Source: Deltaproteobacteria bacterium (lineage in GTDB: Bacteria; Desulfobacterota; Desulfobacteria; Desulfobacterales; SURF-15). Taken from it: a DNA stretch of 59,714 nt. The notes beneath the pieces are model-generated. The model saw nothing but the letters and a program-made list of their open reading frames with translations. It had not been told where the DNA came from and did not search any database. Shown one piece after another: positions 17,767 to 26,009 of this stretch. Numbering within the stretch: position 1 is the stretch's first letter; each line of letters starts with the position of its first letter. A program made the translations under genes and the position numbers. The stretch lies in assembly GCA_019309565.1 (NCBI GenBank), contig JAFDFZ010000019.1, positions 1-59,714 on the forward strand, given 5' to 3'.

Positions 17767-18495
17767 CTACTCCGTAACAATTGGTCGACCCAGCCCCACA
17801 TTGACTTTTCCGCGATGGGGTTGAGGAATACCAAGCTCATCTAGGCAATCAAGCGCTTTGCAGCGTCCGTCTTCGTCAACTCTGCTGATCAAGCCCAATG
17901 AGAAGACCGTATCGATCTCTTTTTCCACTTTCTGTAACGCTTCAAGAACGTCTCTTATTTTCTCCTCTTTGCATTTACCTTCAATTATGACCGATAGAAG
18001 TCGATAATTAAGACATTCGTCTTTAAGCTTTCCCGTGGATAGATCCGTCATCAAGGCGGCAAGGGGAGTATCTTGCGGTGGGGCCAGCTCGAATCCCGCC
18101 CTGGCTGCTGCCATAGCCACTTTTTCGGCATCCCGCAGATATACCCCGGCGCCGGGCCTTCCCATGTCTATGGATAGACCCACCTCCCCCCTTCTGTACC
18201 GGCCGGAAACATCGTTGGTTTTAACCTCTTCTGTTCCCCTGCCGGTGACCCCGGTGACCTTGTGAGTTTCCACCGGATCGCTCAACACGTGTTGAAGCTG
18301 CTTGAAGAAAACATCCAAAGGCTGAGCCTTGATGGCGCTTTCCGGGCAGACATTCATCCTGAGACAGACATAACATTCGGTGCAAAGCTCCGGATCGATA
18401 CGACATTTCTTGTTTTCAAATAAAATTGCATCAACCGAACAGTAAATCTGACAGGTTCTGCACCCTGAGCAGGTTTCTGGATCGATTACAGGCAT
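17767..18495 (-). CDS. Ferredoxin-fusion protein 1 (two 4Fe-4S clusters plus unknown C-terminal domain)
   Basis: A 242-residue protein. Residues 1-55 hold two 4Fe-4S motifs (Cys9, 12, 15, 19 and Cys38, 41, 44, 50, the second with a longer gap). The rest is an unrecognised domain with HKVTGVTGRGTEEVKTNDVS at 78-97, GEVGLSIDMGRPGAGVYL, and a C-terminal alpha/beta stretch (YRLLSVIIEGKCKEEKIRD) that looks like a small ligand-binding ferredoxin-like or ACT-like fold. It pairs with M2 downstream (17 bp). GGAG lies 9 bases before the ATG. Probably passes electrons to the M protein (inference). Confidence 0.78.
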   Translation of the reverse strand: MPVIDPETCSGCRTCQIYCSVDAILFENKKCRIDPELCTECYVCLRMNVCPESAIKAQPLDVFFKQLQHVLSDPVETHKVTGVTGRGTEEVKTNDVSGRYRRGEVGLSIDMGRPGAGVYLRDAEKVAMAAARAGFELAPPQDTPLAALMTDLSTGKLKDECLNYRLLSVIIEGKCKEEKIRDVLEALQKVEKEIDTVFSLGLISRVDEDGRCKALDCLDELGIPQPHRGKVNVGLGRPIVTE

Positions 18496-18579
18496 AGTGT
18501 GGACTCCTATGAAATCGAATTTTGAGTCAATTTGTTTTGCAATAAGACTTTTATATTGACATACGGCAACCCTATTGTT

Positions 18580-19227
18580 TCACCACCGATTGACCGTGTA
18601 CAGGGGTTTTGTGTCATCCAGTAATTGCCGCGACCGATAGGGATTGTAAATTCCGCAGGTACATGGTCGGGCCAGCGTGAGGCTGGCCTGCCACGTATCT
18701 GTCCTATGCTTTTTGATCTTCAAGAGCATGTCTCTGACCAGGTGTGGAGAAACCATCCCGTGGCCGCACATGGTAGTAAACTGCCGGATGTCCGGCGGCG
18801 GCAAAAGGCCGGTGTTTCCGTGGATGCCTAAAGAAAGATTAATGGTGTGGGGGTCTAATCCGACTTCTTCGGCGATCTCACGGACCCGATCGATCAGACC
18901 GCTGACCACGATGGAAATTCCCAGGTCTTCCGCCTTGAACTTTTCAAGAAGGCGTTTGATTTTCTCTCTGCTGTCAAACACGGTGAAAACGCGGCAGCCT
19001 TCCTTGATGCTGTCGAGAACTTCTTCCGGTCGAACTCCGCTGTAAAGGTTCCGTCTAAGAGTGGTGGCGATCATGTTGGCGGGACCTACCTGATAGACGA
19101 TTTCCACAAGCCGTCGAACCTTCGGCACGCTGCCTTTATAATTGAAACCCCGAGCCGGGTATATAAACACGGCATAATCCTTATCAAGCGAGTCGAGGGT
19201 GCCCTCTCTATGCAAGCTGTGTGTCAT
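18580..19227 (-). CDS. M-family protein 3
   Basis: A 215-residue paralogue of M1 and M2. The motifs are MTHSLHREG, DPHTINLSLGIHGN (His127), TTMCGHGMVSP (Cys154, His156) and ARPCTCGIYNPYR (Cys189, Cys191). Its ATG lies 2 bp beyond the stop of ferredoxin-fusion 2, so the pair is surely cotranslated. Cytoplasmic by its lack of leader or membrane segments. No catalytic family can be named; a redox or metal-cofactor enzyme working with its ferredoxin is the simplest reading. Confidence 0.77.
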   Translation of the reverse strand: MTHSLHREGTLDSLDKDYAVFIYPARGFNYKGSVPKVRRLVEIVYQVGPANMIATTLRRNLYSGVRPEEVLDSIKEGCRVFTVFDSREKIKRLLEKFKAEDLGISIVVSGLIDRVREIAEEVGLDPHTINLSLGIHGNTGLLPPPDIRQFTTMCGHGMVSPHLVRDMLLKIKKHRTDTWQASLTLARPCTCGIYNPYRSRQLLDDTKPLYTVNRW

Positions 19228-19229
19228 GG

Positions 19230-19961
19230 TTAATCCTGATCGGAAGCCCGCCCAAGGCCCATATTGATTTTCGCATTCGGCCGCCAGGAAAACCCTTCGG
19301 ATTCGATGATATCCAGCACCTTTTTGGGTATGGTAAGTTTCGGTTCAAGCATTGTATACACATCCAGTGTAAAGACGCTGTCGACTTCCCTGGCAACCTC
19401 CTTTACGGTTCTCAGAACGTCTCGGAGGCGATCCCGTTTTACCTGGATTTCAATAATTGCGCTTAGGACTTTTTCGTTCAGCAACTCCGGTTTCAAATCA
19501 CCTGTTTTGGGATCTTTGATCATGGAATGAATCGGGTTGTTTTTTTCGATCTCGGTGATACCGTTTCTGGCCAGAGCTCTTGTGATTTTTTGGATGTCCT
19601 CAAGCCCCATTCCCAGAGTTGGACGTCCCACTTCAATGCCGATACCCACTTCGCCCGGCCCACAGCGCAACGTCACATCGTTTGTTTTGGATTCTTCCGT
19701 GCCCCGGCCCTGGATACCGGTTACGGCATGAGTCGCATTGGGATCGCTGAAGTATTTTCTCACTGCCCTTGGGTATTCATAGACATGCGGCGACTCTGCA
19801 ATGGCATCAACCGGGCAGACCTCTACCCTTAGGCAGTTTCCGCATTCATAGCAAAGGTCCTGATCCACAGCACTTTTCATGTCTTCAAAGTAAATGGCAT
19901 GCGCCGGGCAGTATGGATGACAACGACCGCACCCCACACAAACGGGTTTGTAAATAATCAT
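19230..19961 (-). CDS. Ferredoxin-fusion protein 2
   Basis: A 243-residue paralogue of the protein at 17767. Two 4Fe-4S motifs occupy residues 8-49 (Cys8, 11, 14, 18; Cys37, 40, 43, 49), followed by the shared HAVTGIQGRGTEESKTNDVT at 78-97, GEVGIGIEVGRPTLGMG and the C-terminal alpha/beta region. GAGG lies 9 bases before the ATG. It is followed by M3 after 2 bp. A C-family repeat (20001-20195) separates it from the flavoprotein gene upstream, so it may have its own transcription start or read through from the CooS-like gene. Confidence 0.78.
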   Translation of the reverse strand: MIIYKPVCVGCGRCHPYCPAHAIYFEDMKSAVDQDLCYECGNCLRVEVCPVDAIAESPHVYEYPRAVRKYFSDPNATHAVTGIQGRGTEESKTNDVTLRCGPGEVGIGIEVGRPTLGMGLEDIQKITRALARNGITEIEKNNPIHSMIKDPKTGDLKPELLNEKVLSAIIEIQVKRDRLRDVLRTVKEVAREVDSVFTLDVYTMLEPKLTIPKKVLDIIESEGFSWRPNAKINMGLGRASDQD

Positions 19962-20000
19962 GCGTTTCTATCCTCACTTAGTGTTCGGTTTCCTTATTTT

Positions 20001-20195
20001 ACCCCGTAGTTGCATAAACCGCATAGCCAAATTGCCATTTGACCCTTTTATAAACGGTATTCGTCCTTGGTGCTCACAAATTTTCTGTAACCCACAATTA
20101 ATGGAATCCATAAATCATATAGCAAAATAGCCTACATTCATGATTTATCAGCATCTGATGACTGCTCCTTTTGATTTTCTTTGCAACAACGGGGT
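20001..20195. repeat. C-family inverted-repeat element, 195 bp
   Basis: Bounded by ACCCCGTAGTTGCATAA (20001-20017) and TTTGCAACAACGGGGT (20180-20195), which are imperfect inverted copies. The left part repeats the GCATAGCCAAATTGCC stretch seen in other C copies, and a second internal copy (ATCATATAGCAAAATAGCC) lies near 20126. It ends exactly one base before the stop codon of the flavoprotein gene. No coding potential. Confidence 0.75.
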
Positions 20196-21467
20196 TTATG
20201 TCCCGGAACTTCTACAATATATTCCAAAACGTTTCCGTCTATGCTGATCAACCTCATGCCAAAGCCGTTGAGTGAATACCCGACCGCGGGGTTTCAAAAG
20301 ACAAGCAGCGTTTTGCTTAAACTTGCTGCCAATAGCCATGGATGTGTGCAGATGCCCGGCTCCTGAAATGTCTCCAACAAGAACACCTCCAACAATACTC
20401 CCCTCGGCAACATAGAGCTCGCGATAGACATGATCATCTTTGTTGACATAAGAGATTGTCTCGGCTCCCGGCCTCGGCGGCCCCAAAACCACAAGTGACA
20501 GACCGAACAAATTCATGGCGTTAACACGGGTTATTATCTTTAATGGCTCAGGCACCGATTTATAAAGATTGGCTGCCGCCAGTTTGCCCTGGAAAGAGGC
20601 CTGGGGCCACGTCCAGGGGGTGTGGACATCCCCGGTTGTAACGAAAATAGCATCTCCAATGGCAAAAATATTCCTGTCCTTTGTTCGAAGCTCCGGGGTA
20701 ACCTCAATTGCACCTTTTTTAAGCAGCCCTGAGTCGTTCAGAAATTCGGTGTCGGGAACAGAGCCGGCTGCGATCAACAGTGTTTCGCAGGAAAACCATC
20801 TGCCGGCTACATGAACGGCCTCCAGTTTGCCCCTGCAGTCCCGTATATTCCTAACGGTGCTTCCCAATAAGAGCTCGATGCCCATCTTTTCAAGATGCTC
20901 TTGCACAAACCGCGCCGCTTGAGCAGAGATTGCCCGGGGCAGCAGATGATCCTCCTTTTCTATGATGGTCACCTTATGGCCAGCATGGGCTAAATGAACC
21001 GCTGTTTTCACCCCGACCAGCCCTCCTCCAAGCACAACGACTTGCGGATGCTCCGAAAGCCATTGCCGTGTTTCCCGGGCAGTCTCATAGTATCGCACCG
21101 GAAATACACCGCTGCAGGTCTTCTCCCGGAAAACCGCCGGTATGATCGGCCGGCCGCCACATGACAGGATCAATCGCTCAAACTGAACGATCCTGCCGTC
21201 TTGCAGGTGCAATTGCCGTTTTGATCGGTTCAAAGAGATCACCTTTGTTCCGGACTGCACCATCAGTTTCGGATAATCCTGGGGATGCCAGAAAAAAAGC
21301 TTCTCTTCGGTGAGCGTTCCGGCCATGAACTGAGGTAACAGCGTTCGATAATATCCGATTTCCTGTTCGGCATCTATGAGTGTGACGGATTTCTGCGGCC
21401 ATAACTTCAAACAGGTAAATGCTGCCTCAAATCCGCCTATCCCTCCGCCGACAATGACACAGTCCAT
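20196..21467 (-). CDS. FAD/NAD(P)-dependent oxidoreductase of the CODH-associated type
   Basis: A 423-residue pyridine nucleotide-disulfide-type flavoprotein. It has the FAD motif CVIVGGGIGGFEAAF at the N-terminus, the NAD motif VVVLGGGLVGVKTAVHLA near residue 145, and the second FAD motif NIFAIGDAIF near 270. Flavoproteins of this class often accompany CooS and CooF in CO dehydrogenase operons and move electrons to NAD(P)+. It lies 18 bp after the CooS-like gene. Its extreme C-terminus (RRKRFGIYCRSSGT) abuts a C-family repeat and may have been reshaped by it. Confidence 0.85.
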   Translation of the reverse strand: MDCVIVGGGIGGFEAAFTCLKLWPQKSVTLIDAEQEIGYYRTLLPQFMAGTLTEEKLFFWHPQDYPKLMVQSGTKVISLNRSKRQLHLQDGRIVQFERLILSCGGRPIIPAVFREKTCSGVFPVRYYETARETRQWLSEHPQVVVLGGGLVGVKTAVHLAHAGHKVTIIEKEDHLLPRAISAQAARFVQEHLEKMGIELLLGSTVRNIRDCRGKLEAVHVAGRWFSCETLLIAAGSVPDTEFLNDSGLLKKGAIEVTPELRTKDRNIFAIGDAIFVTTGDVHTPWTWPQASFQGKLAAANLYKSVPEPLKIITRVNAMNLFGLSLVVLGPPRPGAETISYVNKDDHVYRELYVAEGSIVGGVLVGDISGAGHLHTSMAIGSKFKQNAACLLKPRGRVFTQRLWHEVDQHRRKRFGIYCRSSGT

Positions 21468-21485
21468 TTTAATCGCTCCGGTCCT

Positions 21486-22937
21486 TTATGTCTGGGCAAA
21501 CCAATCCAGAATCTCCTCTGCTTCTGCAGGATGGTCGTAGTGCATCAGCAAACCACCACAGTCTTTAAGGTTATCGGATAAGAGGTTTCTTATGGTTTCA
21601 CTGCCCCAAAGCGGAAGCGGGGTTGCAATGCAAACGCGGTTTCCCATGGCAGCAAGCCCTAGGGCAACTGCAAGTTCATGACACCCGCTCAAACCGGTAA
21701 AACAAATACCGCTCAAGGTATCGATCCGACCAATAGCTGCAAGCGCACTTACTGCATGCAACGGCCCACGATAAGGGTCGAGTATCATTACAGGAGATGG
21801 CTGCTCTGGTGCCGAAAGGCCCTCCTTGATAACCCACAGGGCAGCATCTCCCCAGGCTGCAACCAGGTGATCCATTCCTCTTAGGGCTTTGGTCAGCTCA
21901 GCCGGAATCCACCCCAAAGAGAGCTGAGGTGTATCAAAACCACCCACTATAGCCACCCTTGCATCCTTTCCACTTTTAAATGCCTGTTGCAGCAGGTTTG
22001 CGGAAAGAGCCACCTGGCCCTCCCCGATCATGGATGGATCCGGTTCTGCTTCTATCTGAGAATGTGTGCTGTGGTAATCCCGGGCGCTGCGCAGGATGTT
22101 GTCGATCTCAAAGGAGCTACCAGCGTCTACAACAGGTATGTTCAGTCTTCTGCAAATTTCAAACAATCCCGGATCCGTTTTTGGCCCGGAGAGCAACAAA
22201 CTGATCTTTCCGGAGCTCAACAAAAGCTCGGCCTCTCCAGTGGTACATACACATGGCAGGAACTGGTTCTTCAACTCGATCCATTCGCCCAGGGAAAGTA
22301 ACCGAGCTGGCTCTGTTTCCTTCTGACAAAGAGTTTCATAAAGCGCATTGATACTTTCTCGATCAGGCGCTCCAGCGACCCCGATGATCGGCTGTTTGCC
22401 CGATAGGAGCCCATAACCGGCTTTGCAGGGAATATATTGGGTTGATTCATTTTCTCGATACATCAGATGACAGGCCAAAATCCCCAGCCGGATGGATTGT
22501 CGTACCATATCGGCAGGGGATTGTGCCGGCCGCACAAGCATCGTTGCGCTTCGGTGAATGTCTGAGACAGAAACTTGAGAGCCTCCTGTTTTTTCGATGG
22601 CCTTTTCGCTCAAAGATTGAATGTTTTGCTTGAATGACGGCTCTTTTTCCTTGAATACTTCGAGTACTCCTTGAAGGATCAATCGCAGAAAAAAAGCTCC
22701 CACCATTCCATCTCGATCCAAGCCACAAAGTCCTCTTTTCGGCCCTCGACCAAAAGGATCGATCCGGCAAGGCCCCTGCATACATCCGTATGGGCAGCTA
22801 AGGCCCAGGCGCAAGAAACCATCCTGGGGTTGCAAGTTTTCGTAACGTTCCCAGTTTAAATCAAAACCCTTTTGTTCCGCTGCTCGAAGCAGATCCTGGC
22901 TGAACGGATCTACCGTTTTTAGATGAATTGTTTCCAT
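21486..22937 (-). CDS. CO dehydrogenase (CooS)-like protein lacking most C-cluster ligands
   Basis: A 483-residue CooS homologue, much shorter than the usual 620-640. The N-terminus keeps a B-cluster-like motif, SCPYGCMQGPCRIDPFG and RGLCGLDRDG (Cys48, 52, 57, 71), but the Cys pair of the intersubunit D-cluster is missing (Asp39, Ser47). Cys229 and Cys231 in PCVCTTGE match the CCTGNE motif. Where CooS has HGHNP, this protein has GVAGAP; the TGCWA-type Cys is replaced in AAWGDAALW and the GSCxD Cys in ILDPYRG. The Ni-Fe C-cluster is therefore unlikely to assemble. Alignment by eye only. It may be an electron-transfer or scaffold protein repurposed within this cluster. Confidence 0.8.
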   Translation of the reverse strand: METIHLKTVDPFSQDLLRAAEQKGFDLNWERYENLQPQDGFLRLGLSCPYGCMQGPCRIDPFGRGPKRGLCGLDRDGMVGAFFLRLILQGVLEVFKEKEPSFKQNIQSLSEKAIEKTGGSQVSVSDIHRSATMLVRPAQSPADMVRQSIRLGILACHLMYRENESTQYIPCKAGYGLLSGKQPIIGVAGAPDRESINALYETLCQKETEPARLLSLGEWIELKNQFLPCVCTTGEAELLLSSGKISLLLSGPKTDPGLFEICRRLNIPVVDAGSSFEIDNILRSARDYHSTHSQIEAEPDPSMIGEGQVALSANLLQQAFKSGKDARVAIVGGFDTPQLSLGWIPAELTKALRGMDHLVAAWGDAALWVIKEGLSAPEQPSPVMILDPYRGPLHAVSALAAIGRIDTLSGICFTGLSGCHELAVALGLAAMGNRVCIATPLPLWGSETIRNLLSDNLKDCGGLLMHYDHPAEAEEILDWFAQT

Positions 22938-22969
22938 GTGAGCCTCATTTGAACCATAATTCGAAAATT

Positions 22970-23266
22970 CGTAACTTTTTAGCCATTAATCTTTTGAAAA
23001 GGCTTATATGCCACTGTCGAATGAAATTTTTTAAGGTAAAATACCTTTCAAACAGCCTTCTATGACGAAACAATTAGAGTTAACAAAGTGCTTAAACCAT
23101 AAGTATCAAGATCTCTGCTACTTACCACATCTGCCGTTGTACCCGGGCTCTGTTTCCTACTGAGTGCCGCCTAAGAGCTTCGGTGTGATTATTTTACCTT
23201 AAAAAATTTTATTCGACCTGGAGGCGTTCGCTATTTTACGCTAAAATAAAGATCGAAGTTTGAGTT
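22970..23266 (-). repeat. Degenerate B-family element with a nested A element
   Basis: The right arm (minus-strand AACTCAAACTTCGATC, 23251-23266, and the adjoining TTTTAGCGTAAAAT) matches the B arm at 6786-6836; the left half is weak (GGCTTATATGCCAC before the insert). An A element (23016-23217) sits at the same internal position as in the 6534 copy. The right arm encodes the C-terminal residues and stop of the CooF-like gene. It fills the 298-bp gap between the CooF-like and CooS-like genes. Confidence 0.6.
23016..23217. mobile_element. A-family MITE-like element, 202 bp
   Basis: The ends GTCGAATGAAATTTTTTAA (23016-23034) and its complement (23199-23217) are the same as in the copy at 6639; here the arms extend inward (AGGTAAAAT against ATTTTACCT), giving about 27 paired positions. 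Interior sequence is partly shared with the first copy (for example the AATCAAGATCT-like stretch) but is 55 bp longer. No open frame of note. Confidence 0.75.
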
Positions 23267-23772
23267 ACTTTTTCTTCCCTACCAGCAACCGACTCGCAGA
23301 CCGCTTTGCGTTTCTCTTTAAGCAGCAGGTCTTCGTCCAGCTCCACAAGTTCGAGAGCATGGGTTGGGCAAACATCGACACATACCGGATACTCCATGTA
23401 ATTGCATCGATCACATTTAAGCGCCATCTTGCGTTCAGGCCACGGGTAGATAACGCCATACGGACAGAAAACCGTGCAGGTCCAGCAGGCTATACATCGA
23501 TCTTCTCGTACGATCACCATATTCGTATCGGGATCTCTAAACAACGCCCCTGCAAGACAGGCATCCAGGCAAGGCGCGTTCAGGCATTGGCGGCAATGAA
23601 GCGGCATGGATTTGCCGTTCCACCCTTCGACCCGCACCCTGGCTTGAGGAGCCGGGGTTTCCTGTACGGCTCTTAGCAGAGTCTTTTCATTGCTTCCTCG
23701 TTCCACCGCACAATAGAGCTCACAGGTCCGGCAGCCGGTGCAACGATCGATATGAACTCCGATAACTTTCAT
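23236..23772 (-). CDS. CooF-like polyferredoxin (four 4Fe-4S motifs)
   Basis: A 178-residue iron-sulfur protein with four cysteine clusters: CTGCRTCELYC, CRQCLNAPCLDAC, CIACWTCTVFC and CDRCNYMEYPVCVDVC, the order of CooF/HycB-type electron carriers. ATG at 23772 has GGGAGG just upstream; the longer frame to 23811 adds unsupported residues. It lies after the TctA gene and before the CooS-like gene, consistent with delivering or taking electrons from that protein. The last ten residues (TQTSIFILA end) and the TAA are encoded by a B-family repeat arm. Confidence 0.88.
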   Translation of the reverse strand: MKVIGVHIDRCTGCRTCELYCAVERGSNEKTLLRAVQETPAPQARVRVEGWNGKSMPLHCRQCLNAPCLDACLAGALFRDPDTNMVIVREDRCIACWTCTVFCPYGVIYPWPERKMALKCDRCNYMEYPVCVDVCPTHALELVELDEDLLLKEKRKAVCESVAGREEKVTQTSIFILA

Positions 23773-23866
23773 GAACCTCCCTTCTCCGAGCCGATTCAAC
23801 CCCTGTAGCAAGAATGCCAGGAGTTGTCCAGGTTGCTGATCGTTTCGAACTTTCCGGGTTACTTTT

Positions 23867-25360
23867 TTAAAGCTGTGTCTTTCCAGGCCGATTTTCGATC
23901 CACTTTCGGATCGCAGGCGAACAGAGCCCCAGAACAGTCAGCACGATAAAGGTCGCCGCCCAGGGCCGGGTGAAAAAAACCAACGGGTTGTTTCCAAACA
24001 CGATAAGAGAGCGGCGCAGGGAGATTTCTATCAATTCTCCCAAAACCACCCCCAGCACGATGGGCGCGGCGGCAAATCCGTACTCCCGCATTTTGTATCC
24101 GATAATGCCGCAGATTAACATGATCCAGACATCGGCCATATTATTGTGCAGAGCGTAGGTGCCCACCACACAAAGCACCAGGATGATCGGACTCAGTACA
24201 TAGTTGGGAACCCTCAGAATGTTGGAAAAAATCTTCGCCCCAAGGAGACCGACGACCAAAAAAATGAGATTTGCCAGAAACATGCCGACAAATACCGAAT
24301 AGACCACATGGGTATGTTGCATGAACAACAAGGGACCTGGCCTCATGCCATGCACCAGCAAGGCGCCGAGGATAACGGCGGTGGTTCCGCTTCCGGGAAT
24401 CCCCAGTGCCAGTGTCGGGATCATGGCCCCTCCGGTAGCCGCATTGTTCGCTGTTTCGGGTGCGGCCACCCCTTCCAGGATGCCGGTGCCGAACTTCTCC
24501 GGATGCTTTGAGAATCGCTTTGCCTCGTTATAACCAATAAAGGAAGCAACGGTTCCACCTTCAGCTGGCAGAATACCGATGAAAGTCCCGATCAGCCCCG
24601 ATCTAATCATCGTGGTCTTGACCGCTTTTATGTCCTGCCAGGACGGAAGCAATCCGGAGATTTTCCGGTCTATCACCACCTTTCGTATACCGACCTCCGC
24701 CTGGCGGAAAACCTCGGTAGCTGCAAACAGACCGATCATTACAGGAATGAAGCTGATTCCATCCATCAGGTGGGTGATGCCGAAGTCGAACCGGCCAAAC
24801 CCGGATATCTCGTCCATTCCCACACAGGAAATCAATACTCCGATGGCTCCTCCTATCAGGTTTTTCAGCACAGACCGGGAGCCCAGACTGCTGATCATGC
24901 TCAGCCCGAAAACGGCCAGGGCAAAATACTCCGGTGGTCCGAACTTGATGGCAATGTCTGCAAGAAGCGGGGCCAGCAGGATCAAAACGATCACGCTGAA
25001 CAGCCCACCCAACGCGGAACTGATACAGGCCATGCCCAAAGCTTTTCCGGCCATGCCCTTCTGGGCCAGTGGATATCCGTCGAAGGTTGTGGCTGCGGCT
25101 GCCGGGGTTCCTGGAGCATGGACAAGAATGGCTGAAATGGAGCCGCCGAACGTACCTCCACAATAAAGCGCCACCAACATACAGATGGCCGGAACTTTGG
25201 GCATCGTGTAGGTGAACGGGATGAGCAGGGCAACCCCCATCGGCGAGGTCAAACCTGGCAGGGCCCCGATAATGATTCCGAAGACAACCCCGAAAAAAAC
25301 CGCAAGGAAATTGGTCGGTTCCAGAATGGTCAAAAGTCCGATGAAAAGTTGATCAAGCAC
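23867..25360 (-). CDS. tctA: Tripartite tricarboxylate transporter large membrane subunit TctA
   Basis: A 497-residue integral membrane protein of the TctA family with about 11-12 hydrophobic segments. Typical motifs are GIIIGALPGLTSPMGVALL near the N-terminus and TGGAMIPTLALGIPGSGTTAV in the middle. It is the main permease of a binding-protein-dependent carboxylate importer. It uses a GTG start with AAGGAG 6 bases upstream. It follows TctB and TctC, and the CooF-like gene is 95 bp downstream, so import and the redox module are probably coexpressed. Substrate unknown. Confidence 0.93.
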   Translation of the reverse strand: MLDQLFIGLLTILEPTNFLAVFFGVVFGIIIGALPGLTSPMGVALLIPFTYTMPKVPAICMLVALYCGGTFGGSISAILVHAPGTPAAAATTFDGYPLAQKGMAGKALGMACISSALGGLFSVIVLILLAPLLADIAIKFGPPEYFALAVFGLSMISSLGSRSVLKNLIGGAIGVLISCVGMDEISGFGRFDFGITHLMDGISFIPVMIGLFAATEVFRQAEVGIRKVVIDRKISGLLPSWQDIKAVKTTMIRSGLIGTFIGILPAEGGTVASFIGYNEAKRFSKHPEKFGTGILEGVAAPETANNAATGGAMIPTLALGIPGSGTTAVILGALLVHGMRPGPLLFMQHTHVVYSVFVGMFLANLIFLVVGLLGAKIFSNILRVPNYVLSPIILVLCVVGTYALHNNMADVWIMLICGIIGYKMREYGFAAAPIVLGVVLGELIEISLRRSLIVFGNNPLVFFTRPWAATFIVLTVLGLCSPAIRKWIENRPGKTQL

Positions 25361-25478
25361 AAGAACTCCTTATTTATCAACAATCTATCCATGTCCAGGC
25401 TCTATCGGTCCAGAAATGAGCTTGATAATTTCCTACAACTTTAAGTCAGATTCGTTCCGTCCGATGCCGAGCAGGCGG

Positions 25479-25934
25479 TCATTTCAGGATGCCAGCAGGC
25501 AGTTGAACCAGCAAAATCTTAGTAAAGACCAGATAGATCAAGAGTGGGGTGATCAGTGCATTTAACACGATGGTGCGAACATTTTGCACCCCCCAGGTAA
25601 GCATGACCCCCGTGATAAAGAGCGCAATCGATACAAGTGTCCCAATGTAAGTGCTTCCGAGCAGGAAGAGGGCTGAACAGATCATCGTCCAGACAACCCG
25701 CTTGACTTTCTGCCGGTCCATCCGCTCTCCGGTTTCGGCATCCCTGCCTTTCCCAAGGTTTTGAAATATAAGCAACAAGGTGAGGAACATGAGAACCACC
25801 AGTATCACCCGGGGGAAAAACGCCGCCGTTGTGTGCGTGCTCATGGCCTCAGAATACTGGAACGTAAAAGTGATCAAAAACAAGGCGATGAAAATCACCA
25901 TCAAGATAATGCCGAGACGAAGATCACGGTTCAT
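25479..25934 (-). CDS. tctB: Tripartite tricarboxylate transporter small membrane subunit TctB
   Basis: A 151-residue membrane protein with four predicted hydrophobic segments (LGIILMVIFIALFLITFTF, VILVVLMFLTLLLIF, MICSALFLLGSTYIG and a C-terminal pair), matching TctB size and layout. GAGGAT lies upstream of the ATG. It sits between TctC and TctA in the usual tct order. Confidence 0.88.
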   Translation of the reverse strand: MNRDLRLGIILMVIFIALFLITFTFQYSEAMSTHTTAAFFPRVILVVLMFLTLLLIFQNLGKGRDAETGERMDRQKVKRVVWTMICSALFLLGSTYIGTLVSIALFITGVMLTWGVQNVRTIVLNALITPLLIYLVFTKILLVQLPAGILK

Positions 25935-26009
25935 GGATATCCTCTTTGCTTTTCTCCAATTTTGGAGAAAAGGATCCGGCTTGCGTCCGGACCCTTTTCC
26001 GGTTTAAGG

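Noticed and set aside
21486..22937. Functional CO dehydrogenase
   Set aside because: Most residues that hold the Ni-Fe active site are not found by eye, so it is described as CooS-like and not as an active enzyme.
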